Assembly: GCA_902826775.1 (NCBI GenBank)
Contig: CADEHE010000002.1
Location: 1 to 64,000, forward strand
Direction: 5' to 3'
DNA length: 64,000 nt
Source: an uncultured Pseudomonadota bacterium
GTDB taxonomy: Bacteria > Pseudomonadota > Gammaproteobacteria > Burkholderiales > JALYOK01
Numbering within the stretch: position 1 is the first letter of the stretch; every line of letters begins with the position of its first letter. The notes under the pieces are model-generated. The model was given only the letters and a program-made list of their open reading frames with translations, was not told where the DNA came from and did not search any database. The position numbers and the translations under genes were made by a program. Positions 30,151-39,385 of this stretch are shown in pieces.

Positions 30151-32566
30151 GGCTTGCCTTCCTCACGCCTTTGCCTTCCGGTCTGGCGTATTGCTGGCGC
30201 AGCTTTGACAACTGCTGCAAGCGTTGCACGACCAGGTAGTTGACGCTGCCGCGCGGCGGCTCGCCGCGAGCGTCGAGCTCACCAGCCGGCATCCCGGTCA
30301 GCAATTCGATTGCTTCATCCACAGTGGCAATCGGGTAGATCGAAAACTGCTTCGCGACAACAGCGGCGACCACATCCTCGCGCAGCATTAAGTGACTGAC
30401 GTTCGCCGCCGGAATGAGTACGCCTTGAGAGCCGCTCAGGCCGCGCTTCGCGCAGATGTCAAAAAATCCTTCAATCTTCTCGTTGACGCCGCCGATCGCC
30501 TGCACTTGCCCCCATTGGTTAACCGCGCCGGTGACCGCCAATGATTGTTTGATGGGAACCTCGGCGATGGAGGACACAATCGCACACAACTCCGCCACCG
30601 AGGCGCTGTCTCCCTCGACGTGGCCGTAGGTTTGTTCCAGCGTGATGCTGGCCGATAATGACAGCGGCCGGCTTTGCGCATAGCGAGTCGCCAGGAAGGA
30701 GGACAAGGTGAGCACACCCTTCGAGTGCAGCGGACCGCCCAATGCCACCTCGCGCTGGATATCGATCATCTCGCCGTCGCCCAGACGCGTCGCAGCGGTG
30801 ATGCGCGTCGGATGCGCAAAGGCGAAATCGCCAAGCTGTATCACCGACAGTCCGTTAACCTGCCCTACCCTAGCGCCGTCCGTGTCGATCAACATAATGT
30901 TGCGCAGTATGGCTTCCTGCGAGCGCTCGCGCAGCCGATCGAGCCGGTAGATTTGCGTCTTGATGGTGTGTTCGATGTCCTCGGCAGATACCACCGTGCG
31001 CCCTGCGGCGCCGGCCCAGTGGTCGGCTTCGTGCAGCACATCGGCCAACGCTTGCAGATGGGTGGAAAGTTTTTCCGCGTCTCCCGCCCGGCGTGAACTC
31101 CATTCGACGACCCGTGCCACGGCGCCGCGATCGAAAGCCTTGAGCGCTTCCTTGCGCGCCACCGTGGCAATCAAGCGTGCGTAGTCGAGCACCCGCTCTG
31201 GGTTGCGCGCCACCTCGTCCTCAAAATCCGCCGCCACCTTGAACAGTTTGCTGAAGTCCGGATCGTATGCGGACAACAAGTAATAGGCATAGCGGTCGCC
31301 GAACAGCACGACCTTGAGGTCCAACGGGATGGGCTCCGGTTCTAGCGAAACTGTGCTAATTAGACTGTACATTTGACCGAGCGATTCGATCGCTATCACC
31401 CCCGTCAACAGTGCGCGCTTGAGTCCATCCCATGCGAATGGCTGCGCGAACAGTTTGTGCATGTCGATCAACAAATAGCCGCCGTTCGCCAAATGCAGCG
31501 AGCCGGGCTTGATCAAGGTGAAGTCCGTGACCAACGCGCCGAACTGCGACAAATGCTCGACCCTGCCGATCAAGTTCTGAAAAGTCGGATGATCTTCCTG
31601 CCGCACCGGCGCGCCATTGGCTTCAGCATGCTCCACCAACACATTGACTTGATAGCGGCGAAAGTTAGTGGGCTTGGCGGCGGCGGGTCCAAATGCCGGC
31701 GCCGGTGCTTCCGCCGGTTTGCGAAAGTCGTCGACGTTCTCGATGACGTCCTCGCGCACGGCGTCCAAATATTTGACGACGTCGGGCAAGTCCTTGTAGC
31801 GCTCCTTCAACTCATCGGCCAAATGTCCCACCGCGAATTGAGAGACCTCCCGGTTGAGCGCACGCAGCCGATCGCGCCGTTGCCGATGCCACACGTGCGC
31901 CTGGCGGATCACCTTCTCCAGCCGCTCGCGCAGCGCGCTCATCCTGTCTTCCATGTGCTCGCGCTGCTGCTCGGGTAGTTTGTTGTATTCCTCGGGGCTG
32001 ATGACTTCGTTCTCTTTCACCGGTGCAAACGAAAATCCGGCAGGCGTACGCAGCAAAGCAATGCTGTCTTTGGCGGCATCCTGGCCGATCTCTTCGAGCG
32101 CTAGCCCTTCCTGCTCTCTGAATTCGGCGTCAATTTGCTCGACCTTGGCGCGATACTCTTCACTATCGAACGTCGCCGGGATGCTCGCGCGCAGCTCCTC
32201 GACGAACTGCTGCATGTCGGCTCGCAGTGCGCCGCCTCTTCCCAAAGGCAGACGCAGCGCACGCGGCTTGTGCGGCTCGGTGAAGTTGTTCACGTAGCAC
32301 CATTCGGGGGGCCGCGCTTGGCTGCGCGCGAGCTTCTCAAGATGCTGGCGCAGCATCGTGTGTTTGCCGGCGCCCGGCGGGCCGAGCACAAACAGGTTGT
32401 AACCCGGCTTGCGCATACTCGTACCGAACTCGACCGCGCCCATCGCTCTGGGCTGCCCGGTGATGCTGGGCAGATCATCCAGTTCGGCGGTGGTCTGAAA
32501 CGCGAAAACGCTCGTGTCGCAGCGTCGGCATAAGGCTTCCGGTTGCAACGCAGAGATATTCTTCAT
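30131..32566 (-). CDS. Lon-like ATP-dependent protease (AAA + S16)
   Basis: 811 aa. Starts with Cys pairs (LCRRCDTSVF), Walker A LGPPGAGKHT at residues 61-70, a long coiled-coil/helical insertion (residues about 130-330), Walker B region GGYLLIDMHKL, and a C-terminal Lon-type protease with GDSASVAELC (nucleophile Ser) and GGVNEKIEGFFD (Lys of the Ser-Lys dyad). This is the LonB-like/AAA_32 family rather than LonA. It removes damaged proteins during stress. No FNR-type box directly upstream. Confidence 0.92.
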   Translation of the reverse strand: MKNISALQPEALCRRCDTSVFAFQTTAELDDLPSITGQPRAMGAVEFGTSMRKPGYNLFVLGPPGAGKHTMLRQHLEKLARSQARPPEWCYVNNFTEPHKPRALRLPLGRGGALRADMQQFVEELRASIPATFDSEEYRAKVEQIDAEFREQEGLALEEIGQDAAKDSIALLRTPAGFSFAPVKENEVISPEEYNKLPEQQREHMEDRMSALRERLEKVIRQAHVWHRQRRDRLRALNREVSQFAVGHLADELKERYKDLPDVVKYLDAVREDVIENVDDFRKPAEAPAPAFGPAAAKPTNFRRYQVNVLVEHAEANGAPVRQEDHPTFQNLIGRVEHLSQFGALVTDFTLIKPGSLHLANGGYLLIDMHKLFAQPFAWDGLKRALLTGVIAIESLGQMYSLISTVSLEPEPIPLDLKVVLFGDRYAYYLLSAYDPDFSKLFKVAADFEDEVARNPERVLDYARLIATVARKEALKAFDRGAVARVVEWSSRRAGDAEKLSTHLQALADVLHEADHWAGAAGRTVVSAEDIEHTIKTQIYRLDRLRERSQEAILRNIMLIDTDGARVGQVNGLSVIQLGDFAFAHPTRITAATRLGDGEMIDIQREVALGGPLHSKGVLTLSSFLATRYAQSRPLSLSASITLEQTYGHVEGDSASVAELCAIVSSIAEVPIKQSLAVTGAVNQWGQVQAIGGVNEKIEGFFDICAKRGLSGSQGVLIPAANVSHLMLREDVVAAVVAKQFSIYPIATVDEAIELLTGMPAGELDARGEPPRGSVNYLVVQRLQQLSKLRQQYARPEGKGVRKASRGRAQR

Positions 32567-32653
32567 GTTGTTTCAGCGCATGTACTCAGTCTAGGATATT
32601 TTGTCTTCTCTTTTTCTATTGATGTACGAGATCTTTCTACATGGAGTATTAGT

Positions 32654-32904
32654 CTAATCGCGGCGCGCGTAGGGATCCCGCCACTGCCTACGAACATGAT
32701 GCTTGCCGGCGCTAACGCGCTTGGCTTGTGGCCCTTCCGCGCCCATTTCTTCCAAGAACTGAACTTCGATACCAACCCGTAAAGCGTCGAAGCCCGGCGC
32801 AACACGAAGAATTCTTCGAGTTTGCCTACCTTTTGGTGAATATGCGCGTCCAACGCCTCGGAATGCCGCCTATCGCGGACCTCAATTTTTGGCGCAATTT
32901 GCAT
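32654..32904 (-). pseudogene. Hibernation factor/cold-shock fusion, internally deleted
   Basis: From ATG 32904 the frame gives an HPF/RaiA N-terminus (MQIAPKIEVRDRRHSEALDAHIHQKVGKLEEFF). Directly after, the other frame continues with the C-terminal cold-shock domain end known from long betaproteobacterial HPF fusions (PGFDALRVGIEVQFLEE, then GPQAKRV and GKHHV) to a TAG at 32654. Roughly 120-140 codons between are gone, and the junction also shifts the frame. The operator and -10 upstream are still intact. An intact short HPF exists at 48.8 kb. Confidence 0.72.
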
Positions 32905-32958
32905 GACCTCTCCGCGCTGAGACACAGCACACCCTAGCGCTTGCGTAGACGGCAAAGG

Positions 32959-32972
32959 TTGACATGCATCAA
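32959..32972. promoter_or_regulatory. FNR/CRP-family operator serving two directions, TTGACATGCATCAA
   Basis: Perfect arms. Toward the minus strand, TAGGGT (32931-32936) is placed 22 bases past the box; toward the plus strand, TACGCT (32994-32999) 21 bases past it. One box may activate both the decayed HPF fusion and the 55-aa membrane protein. Confidence 0.75.
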
Positions 32973-33020
32973 ACCGCCGAAGCGCATGGGCACTACGCTG
33001 TGTCAAGGTGGTAGCTGGCA

Positions 33021-33188
33021 ATGGTTCGCAATGTTCGACTGAGACGGATTGTCGCAACCTGCCTCGCCGCGGCGGGTGCTGCGATGCTGTTGCTTGCGCC
33101 GCGGAACGCATGGCTCGGTATCGTGCTGATCGCGCTTGGTTTGGCCCTTGAAGTTATCGGCATGAACCTACGCCACAGAGACAGATAG
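33021..33188 (+). CDS. Small two-helix membrane protein
   Basis: 55 aa: a basic start (MVRNVRLRRI), hydrophobic segment ATCLAAAGAAMLLLA, a short PRNAW turn, second segment LGIVLIALGLALEVIGM and a basic tail (NLRHRDR). Two transmembrane helices with positive ends inside. Predicted start near 33007 from the shared FNR-type box leaves a 14-base leader. Similar small hydrophobic proteins with LGxALE patterns are common in betaproteobacteria; function unknown. Confidence 0.6.
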   Translation: MVRNVRLRRIVATCLAAAGAAMLLLAPRNAWLGIVLIALGLALEVIGMNLRHRDR

Positions 33189-33285
33189 CTAACAAGCGCG
33201 GCCGCGGCTTGTTGCGTCGATGATCGAATACGCCCATGCTTAGGCGCTGAAGATTTTCCGGTCTGCTGCTAAGTTCTGAAGGCCC

Positions 33286-33594
33286 GTGAAACTGGCCGAC
33301 TGCAGCGAAACCGAGCAGATTGAACTCGCCGTTCTTGAGCAGCGGATCGGCCGCGTACATCTGCGCCAGCGCCTCGGACTGGAGGGCGAGCATGAAGCGC
33401 ACGTGTTTCGCCGTGGCACGCATTTCTTCCACCTCGAAAACTGGTATTCGGTGCACGGTTTGATGCGCGCCGTGCTCACGCTGTCCGGTTTGCACGGCCG
33501 CGGCCGGCGCAATGCGTTGAACATCCAGCGCAAGGACAACGAAGTGCGCCTTAGCCGCCTGCCAGCGACGTTTGACGGCTACACGCTGCTGTAA
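33286..33594 (+). pseudogene. C-terminal fragment of a metallophosphoesterase-like protein
   Basis: The frame holds an acidic/basic stretch then GTHFFHLENWYSVHGLMRAV, GLHGRGRRNALNIQ and LPATFDGYTLL, a pattern I associate with the C-terminus of calcineurin-like phosphoesterases. The metal-binding N-terminal two-thirds is missing and no start with ribosome site exists. Family assignment is from memory of the C-terminal pattern and is moderate. Intergenic DNA on both sides is otherwise empty. Confidence 0.5.
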
Positions 33595-33665
33595 CTCAGC
33601 GACTTGCACCTGGACATGAGCGACACCTCGACGTGCTCTCGATAGCGGTAAGGCCCCACTGCTGC

Positions 33666-34802
33666 CTACGCCCCCGGTGCGCTGTGGTAACGGTTGTACA
33701 GAGAGAGGGTCCAGGCGCCTAAGCCCATCAGCACGACGACAAATGCGATCACACCACCGATGAGTGGGAGCGCTTGCAGCAGCGCAAGCAGTACCAGCGC
33801 CCCTGCGAGTCCGAGGATCCGATAGCCTGCGGTTAATGGTTTGTCTTTGCGCAACGCGCTGACAGCGCGATCGCCGATAAAGAATGCCGCCGTCACGTAG
33901 CCGATCATGAGCACCAGCGGATAGACGAAGAACAACAGCAGCCCGAACGGAATGCCGATGATCGTCAGCATGAACAGTATTGCGACCAGCGGCAGCACGA
34001 AGAACACCGCCAAGCCCAGCAAGAAACTCTTGCCTGGACTGCTCGCAAAAGCGCGCTCTACCGTACCGGTGAAGTTCGGCAAAAGCAGCAGCAGCAAGCC
34101 GCCGAGCACGGCAAATGCCAGGAATACAAACATACTGCCCACAACGAGCGCAGCCATGCCCATGTGATGCATGCCGCGTGGCATATCCACCGCATGATGC
34201 TGCACCGCGCCGGCGATCTTCGCGGCGGGGTCTATGCGCGCCGGCTGCGCGCTCCAATAGGTAAGCGTGCCACCGATATCGGCGTGTGGGCCGATATCGA
34301 TGTCGCGTGCCGACAGTTCGACATTGCCCTTGATCGGCGCGTCGATCTCCACCGACTCGGCGGCGCCGGTCAGATGCGACCCGACCGCGCCCTTGATCTC
34401 AATGTGTCCGCCGGCGAGCGTGGCTTTGCCGCCGATGTTGGCGTTCGGCGCGATGGTGATATCGCCGCCCGCTGCGCGGACATGCTGGCCGATGTCCCCA
34501 ACGACCACAATGTTGCCGCCCACGGCGTAGAGATCTTGGTCGACGTTCTTGTTCACCGACACCTTTCCGCCGACGGCAAATGCGTCGCCGGCGACCACGC
34601 CATCCAACGACACGCGGCCACCCGCGAGGAACGCGTCGCCAGCGACTCGATCGCGCACTTCGACTTTGCCGCCCGCGGCAAACATATCGCCAGCGCTCGT
34701 GCGCCGCTCTGCGGGTACGTCGGCCGCTCTAACTGGCGTCAGAGCAGCCACAACGCACACCACCACAAGCCATCGAATCGTCATGAAGAAAGCATCGCTC
34801 AT
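33666..34802 (-). CDS. Bactofilin-like repeat protein with C-terminal membrane domain
   Basis: 378 aa. Signal/anchor at residues 7-27, then about 160 residues of short repeats with GGK/GGR/GGN every 18-20 residues (AGDAFLAGGRVSLDG, AGDAFAVGGKVSVN), the pattern of a polymer-forming beta-helix. The second half has four to five hydrophobic helices (MAALVVGSMFVFLAFAVLG, FLLGLAVFFVLPLVAILF and others). Probably an envelope protein with an extracytoplasmic beta-helix. SD AGGGAA precedes ATG 34802. Located 30 bases after hsp20, so probably in the same transcript. Confidence 0.8.
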   Translation of the reverse strand: MSDAFFMTIRWLVVVCVVAALTPVRAADVPAERRTSAGDMFAAGGKVEVRDRVAGDAFLAGGRVSLDGVVAGDAFAVGGKVSVNKNVDQDLYAVGGNIVVVGDIGQHVRAAGGDITIAPNANIGGKATLAGGHIEIKGAVGSHLTGAAESVEIDAPIKGNVELSARDIDIGPHADIGGTLTYWSAQPARIDPAAKIAGAVQHHAVDMPRGMHHMGMAALVVGSMFVFLAFAVLGGLLLLLLPNFTGTVERAFASSPGKSFLLGLAVFFVLPLVAILFMLTIIGIPFGLLLFFVYPLVLMIGYVTAAFFIGDRAVSALRKDKPLTAGYRILGLAGALVLLALLQALPLIGGVIAFVVVLMGLGAWTLSLYNRYHSAPGA

Positions 34803-34832
34803 GGCAGGTTCCCTATCGCGCCCGGGGCGGCT

Positions 34833-35282
34833 TTAGTGAATCTCTAACTTCTTGGCGCCGTTTCCGCCCGCCTTCTTCGGCAAAGTCAACTCTAGTACGC
34901 CATTGTTGTACTTGGCGTCAGCCTTGGCCTGATCCACATCGCTCGGCAACGTAAAGCTGCGATACATGCTGCCGTAGTAACGCTCGCTGCGCAGCACGTT
35001 TTCGCCCTTCTTCTCCTCATGTTCTCTCTTGACTTCGGCGGTGATCGCCACTTGATTACCATCGATGGAAACACCGATGTCTTCTTTCTTGACGCCGGGT
35101 ATCTCGGCTTTCACCGTGTACCCGCCATTGCTTTCGCTGACATCGATCGCAATGTCGACCGCCTCTTCACCCTTGACGCGCAACGGACGAAACGCGCGTC
35201 GCATGAGGCGCTCCATCGGATCGTCCCATACACTCGAGGCGCTAAACTCGCTAAACGGATCCCAACGCATCAGATTGGCCAT
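34833..35282 (-). CDS. Hsp20 small heat-shock protein
   Basis: 149 aa. Alpha-crystallin domain from about residue 38 to 135 with DVSESNGGYTVKAEIPGVKKEDIGVSID, SERYYGSMYRSFTLP and the end motif YNNGVLELTLPKK. N-terminal region MANLMRWDPFSEF is typical for the bacterial class A. ATP-independent holdase. Follows an FNR-type box, with TAGATT in place as -10. Confidence 0.95.
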   Translation of the reverse strand: MANLMRWDPFSEFSASSVWDDPMERLMRRAFRPLRVKGEEAVDIAIDVSESNGGYTVKAEIPGVKKEDIGVSIDGNQVAITAEVKREHEEKKGENVLRSERYYGSMYRSFTLPSDVDQAKADAKYNNGVLELTLPKKAGGNGAKKLEIH

Positions 35283-35370
35283 TGCTATCTCCTTTGTTTC
35301 TCAGTGAAATCACCTGTTAACCGTAGCTAAGCTGCAACTTGCAATCTACCGCTCGGTATGGCACCGGTAT

Positions 35371-35384
35371 TTGACTTGAATCAA
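35371..35384 (-). promoter_or_regulatory. FNR/CRP-family operator, TTGACTTGAATCAA
   Basis: Perfect arms. TAGATT (35343-35348) starts 22 bases past the box toward hsp20, predicting a start near 35336. Confidence 0.82.
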
Positions 35385-35395
35385 GCTTCGCCGAG

Positions 35396-36222
35396 TTGGC
35401 GCAGGCATCGCTTGCCGACTTGCGGGTGCCGCTCGTGGCGGTCACGCTTGCCAGCCGCGCGGGTTACTTCCGTCAAGACATCGGCGCCGGCGGCGGGCAA
35501 GTCGAGCTGGCCGATGTGTGGCATCCGAGTCAATTCGCGACCCGGCTGCGGGCCGGCGTGGCCGTGTCGATCGAGAGCAGAGACGTTTAGATCAGCGCTT
35601 GGCTGTTCGTGCTGGAGAGTGCCCTCGGCGGCCAAGCGCCGGTGCTGCTGCTCGATACCGACCTGCCTCTGAACGCGGCCGAGGACCCCGTTGACGCCGG
35701 CCACGACACGTTTCCCTACGATCTGGTCGGTCGCTTACTTTGCTACGCGGATATACCCATACCCAGGCCACTAGCCGGTGATGATGCTCTGAACATGACA
35801 TATCTGGGCTTACACCTTAGCGAGTATGTCAATCGTGTAGCGGAACGGCACGCCGAAGTTTCGCGCAAACTGTTCCCCGGCCATCACGTGTACGCGATTA
35901 CCAACGGCGCGCACGCATCCACTTGGACCGGCCCGTGCTTTGCCGCGCTGTTTGATCGCCACATCCCCGGCTGGCGTCACGAGCCGCAGTTGCTCATGCG
36001 CGCCGACCACATCGCGGACGACGAAGTATGGATGGCGCATGCCGCACAGAAGCAGTCTCTGATCGAGTTTGTAAAGGCCAGGCTCGGCGTGACGTTGAAT
36101 CCGGAACGGCCGATCATCGGCTTCGCGCGCCGCATGACCGAATACAAGCGACCGGGCTTGTTGTTCTCCGATCGGGCAGTCAAGCGGCTAGAGATTGCTT
36201 CGTCGCTGCGCTCCTCGCATAG
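35396..36222 (+). pseudogene. Alpha-glucan (glycogen) phosphorylase remnant
   Basis: Pieces of a bacterial alpha-glucan phosphorylase occur in order: DLRVPLVAVTLASRAGYFRQ, then a TAG at 35588-35590 (after RDV), ISAWLFVLE, LLLDTDLPLN, and after a jump NMTYLGLHLSEYVN, AERHAEVSRKLFPGH, ITNGAHASTW, ALFDRHIPGW and IGFARRMTEYKRPGLLFSD. Missing are the N-terminus, about 90-100 residues between LPLNAAEDP and DTFPYDL (including the NEGH-type motif), and everything after LLFSD, i.e. the pyridoxal-phosphate Lys domain. It cannot be active. Confidence 0.85.
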
Positions 36223-36227
36223 ACGAC

Positions 36228-38858
36228 CTATTCAGAAACTCCCCGGCGGGTCTCAACCACCGGGTTGCGCGGTATTCTCAACGCCCGCCGGTAGAACCGG
36301 CGCTTGACTATCTCAACCAGTACCAGGTAGGCCGCAACCATCATCCCCAGAATGACGAAGTACTGCAAAGGCGGCACAACAAGACCGAAGTAATGTCCGA
36401 TCGGCGTGAACGGCAAAGCTACCGAGAGTGCGACGACACCGACTGAGGACGCAATCAGCCAAGGGTTGGCGCGGCTTTGCCAAGGCTTGCCGCGCGTACG
36501 TATCACAAAGATCACCAATACCTGCGTAGCGATGGATTCGATGAACCATCCCGTGTGAAACAGCTCCGCATCGGCATGCAGCACAGCCAGCATCACGTAG
36601 AAGGTCAAGAAATCGAACAACGAGCTGACTGGACCCAAGGTAAGCATGAAGTTGCGGATAAAGCGGATATCCCAGGGCCGTGGTTGCTTCGTCTCTGCGG
36701 CATCCACTTCGTCGAATGGGATGGCGATCTCAGAGACATCGTAGAGCAGGTTGTTGAGCAGGATCTGCAGCGGGGTCATCGGCAGGAACGGCAAAAACAG
36801 CGTGGCCCCCGCCATGCTGAACATGTTGCCGAAGTTGGAACTGGTCGCCATCATCAGGTACTTCTGAATGTTGCCGAAAGTGCGCCGGCCCTCCAGCACG
36901 CCCTCGTGCAGCACCCGCAGATCGTGCTCGAGCAGAATCAAGTCGGCCGCCTCTTTCGCAACATCCACCGCTTCATCCACCGAGATGCCGGCGTCCGCGA
37001 CATGCAGCGCAGGCGCATCGTTAACGCCGTCGCCTAGATAACCCACGACATGACCGCGGCGCTTGAGCACGCTGACGATCCTATTCTTTTGCGCCGGGTT
37101 CACGCGGCAAAACAGCGTCACCGCCGCCACCCTTGCCGCCAGTGCTTGATCGTCCATGGCGGCGATTTCATTGCCGAGCAGCACTCCCGTTATCGGCGCA
37201 TGGAGGGCGGTGCAGATGTGCCGCGTCACCAACTCGTTGTCCCCCGTGACGATCTTCACCGCCACCCCGCTTTCTCGTAGCGCCGCAAGCGATTCCTTGG
37301 CTTCGAGTTTCGGCGGATCGAGAAACGCGGCGAAGCCGGCGAAGGTGAGCTCGGTTTCGTCATCGACCACAGCGTGCGGATGATCGAGCGCCACTTCGCG
37401 CCAAGCGATCGCGAGCACGCGAAATCCTTCCTGGCTAAGCGTGTTGAAGAGCGCATCGATGCGCTGTCGGTCAGCGCCACTTAACGCACACGGCGAAGTG
37501 GCATCTGCGCCGCCATCCACGCACTTGCATAGTTTCAATATGCTTTCTGGCGCTCCCTTCACCACCAAGATGCGATGTGTGTCATCCTCCACCAACACGG
37601 ACACGCGTCGGCGCTCGAAATCGAACGGCACTTCGTCGATTTTGCGCCAGCTCTTAACGTCGATCTCGCCATGCTTCAAGATAGCGTCGTCCAGCGGGCT
37701 GCGCAGTCCCGTCTCGAAGAAGCTGTTCAAATAGGCGAATTCCAGCACGCGCTCGCTGTCGCGCCCGAAACTATCCACGTGCCGCTCCAACCGGATGCGC
37801 GCCTCGGTCAATGTCCCGGTCTTGTCTGTGCACAGCACGTCCATTTGCCCGAGGTCGTGGATCGCGCCCAAGCGCTTCACGATCACTTTCTTCTTCGCCA
37901 TGCGCAACGCGCCGCGCGCCAGCGTCACCGAGACAATCATCGGCAGCAGCTCCGGTGTAAGCCCGACGGCTAGGGCAACGGCGAACATAAACGATTCCAG
38001 CCACGGCCGGTGAAACCAGGCGTTCGCCAATAGCACAAAGAGCACCATGAACACGGTCAGCCGCATGATCAGCAGCCCAAAGCGGTGACTGCCCGTTTCC
38101 AGCGCATTCGGCGGTGAGCGCTGCGTCAGCGTGTCGGCGATGTTGCCGAGCGCGGTGCCGGCGCCGGTGCGAACGATGAGCAAGCGCGCCGAACCGCTGA
38201 TCAGCGAAGTGCCCATGAACATGGCGTTTGCGGCTGTAGCGAAATCGCCGATCGTTGCCGCGCCATCCCCCGCGTTTTTCTCCACGGGATACGGCTCGCC
38301 GGTGAGCAGTGCTTGGTTCACGAAGCAATCGCGGGCTTCGAGCAGCACGCCATCGGCGGGGACAAGATCGCCCGCGGCGAGCAGCACAATATCGCCCGGC
38401 ACCAGGTCGGCCGCGGGAATCTCGTTTTTTGTGCCGCCGCGCAACACCGTCGACCTAAGCGCGACCGATTGGCGCAACCGCTCGGCCGCATTGGCAGCGC
38501 GCGTCTCTTGCACAAAATCCAGCGTGACGCTCATCAGCACCACGCCGATAATGACCACAAAGCTGGTGACATCACCGGTCACGGCAGATACCGCGCTCGC
38601 GGCGAGCAGCAGCAATACCAGCGGATTGCGCAAGCGCGCCCAGAGCTGAGCAAGCAACGAGCCGCGTTGGCTCTTGATCACATTAGCGCCGACTCGCTCG
38701 AGGATTTCTGCGGCTTGCGCCTCGGACAGCCCTCTTTCCCCGCTTTGCAGGCGCGTCAACAAGTTGGCCCTGCCTTCGAGCCACCAGGATGCGATGGGCT
38801 TAGAGCTTGGCGCGCCAACGGAGCTGATCAGTGACGGTGAATCGATGGTGAGCGGCAT
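36228..38858 (-). CDS. mgtA: MgtA-type Mg2+ P-type ATPase
   Basis: 876 aa P3B-type ATPase. TGE loop LLTGEPYPVEK near residue 196, phosphorylation motif DKTGT at 345-349, nucleotide-binding KGAPE, LDPPK, and GDGVNDAPAL in the hinge. About ten membrane helices, with TPELLPMIVSVTLA as the P3 ion-site helix. It likely imports Mg2+ using ATP. The FNR-type box 59-72 bases upstream is shared with the broken PEP-synthase gene. The end lies 6 bases from the phosphorylase remnant. Confidence 0.93.
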   Translation of the reverse strand: MPLTIDSPSLISSVGAPSSKPIASWWLEGRANLLTRLQSGERGLSEAQAAEILERVGANVIKSQRGSLLAQLWARLRNPLVLLLLAASAVSAVTGDVTSFVVIIGVVLMSVTLDFVQETRAANAAERLRQSVALRSTVLRGGTKNEIPAADLVPGDIVLLAAGDLVPADGVLLEARDCFVNQALLTGEPYPVEKNAGDGAATIGDFATAANAMFMGTSLISGSARLLIVRTGAGTALGNIADTLTQRSPPNALETGSHRFGLLIMRLTVFMVLFVLLANAWFHRPWLESFMFAVALAVGLTPELLPMIVSVTLARGALRMAKKKVIVKRLGAIHDLGQMDVLCTDKTGTLTEARIRLERHVDSFGRDSERVLEFAYLNSFFETGLRSPLDDAILKHGEIDVKSWRKIDEVPFDFERRRVSVLVEDDTHRILVVKGAPESILKLCKCVDGGADATSPCALSGADRQRIDALFNTLSQEGFRVLAIAWREVALDHPHAVVDDETELTFAGFAAFLDPPKLEAKESLAALRESGVAVKIVTGDNELVTRHICTALHAPITGVLLGNEIAAMDDQALAARVAAVTLFCRVNPAQKNRIVSVLKRRGHVVGYLGDGVNDAPALHVADAGISVDEAVDVAKEAADLILLEHDLRVLHEGVLEGRRTFGNIQKYLMMATSSNFGNMFSMAGATLFLPFLPMTPLQILLNNLLYDVSEIAIPFDEVDAAETKQPRPWDIRFIRNFMLTLGPVSSLFDFLTFYVMLAVLHADAELFHTGWFIESIATQVLVIFVIRTRGKPWQSRANPWLIASSVGVVALSVALPFTPIGHYFGLVVPPLQYFVILGMMVAAYLVLVEIVKRRFYRRALRIPRNPVVETRRGVSE

Positions 38859-38916
38859 TCAGCAGTAGTGAAATAAGCCGACTTCCAACTATCACCCGCA
38901 GGAGTGTTTCCACTCA

Positions 38917-38930
38917 TTGATGTAAGTCAA
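38917..38930. promoter_or_regulatory. FNR/CRP-family operator serving two directions, TTGATGTAAGTCAA
   Basis: Perfect consensus arms. Toward the plus strand TAAAGT (38953-38958) begins 22 bases past the box; toward mgtA, GATAGT (38888-38893) begins 23 bases past it. Confidence 0.8.
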
Positions 38931-38996
38931 GGTGCGGCGACACCCGTCCAGCTAAAGTCAGCGACTGCTTCGCTGCCAGACTCACCTCGGCTGTCT

Positions 38997-39385
38997 ATGG
39001 CTACCAAACCGCTCTACACCGTCGATTTCAGCGAGATTGGCATGCAGGACTTGCCGCGCGTCGGCGGCAAAAACGCCTCGCTTGGGCAGCTCTTCAACAA
39101 TCTGAAGCCTCTCGGCGTGGGTGTGTTGGACGGTTTCGCGACCACAGCCCAGGCGTACCGGCGACTCCTCGACGAGAATGGCCTGGAAGCGAGGCTGCGC
39201 GCGATTTTCGCCGGCTTGAATCATGAAGACGTTACCCAGCTCGCGCAGCGCGGGGCGCAGGCGCGTGCCGCGGTACTCGAAACAAATATCCCCGACGACA
39301 TCAAAGCGGCGGCGATTGCGGCGTATGCGCCTGTGCCAGCGCCTTGGGCGCGAGCCGGAAATGGCAGTGCGCTCCTCCGCTACAC
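38997..39385 (+). pseudogene. ppsA: PEP synthase N-terminal remnant
   Basis: From ATG 38997: LYTVDFSEIGMQDLPRVGGKNASLGQLF and PLGVGVLDGFATTAQAYRRLL, the N-terminus of phosphoenolpyruvate synthase/PPDK. Near 39330 the frame shifts: in the other frame LCQRLGREPEMAVRSSAT continues the family pattern (the ATP-binding VRSSAT). The sequence then breaks off at 39385 and joins an aldolase fragment. About 130 of some 800 codons remain. A promoter with a complete FNR-type box and -10 still stands in front. Confidence 0.85.
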
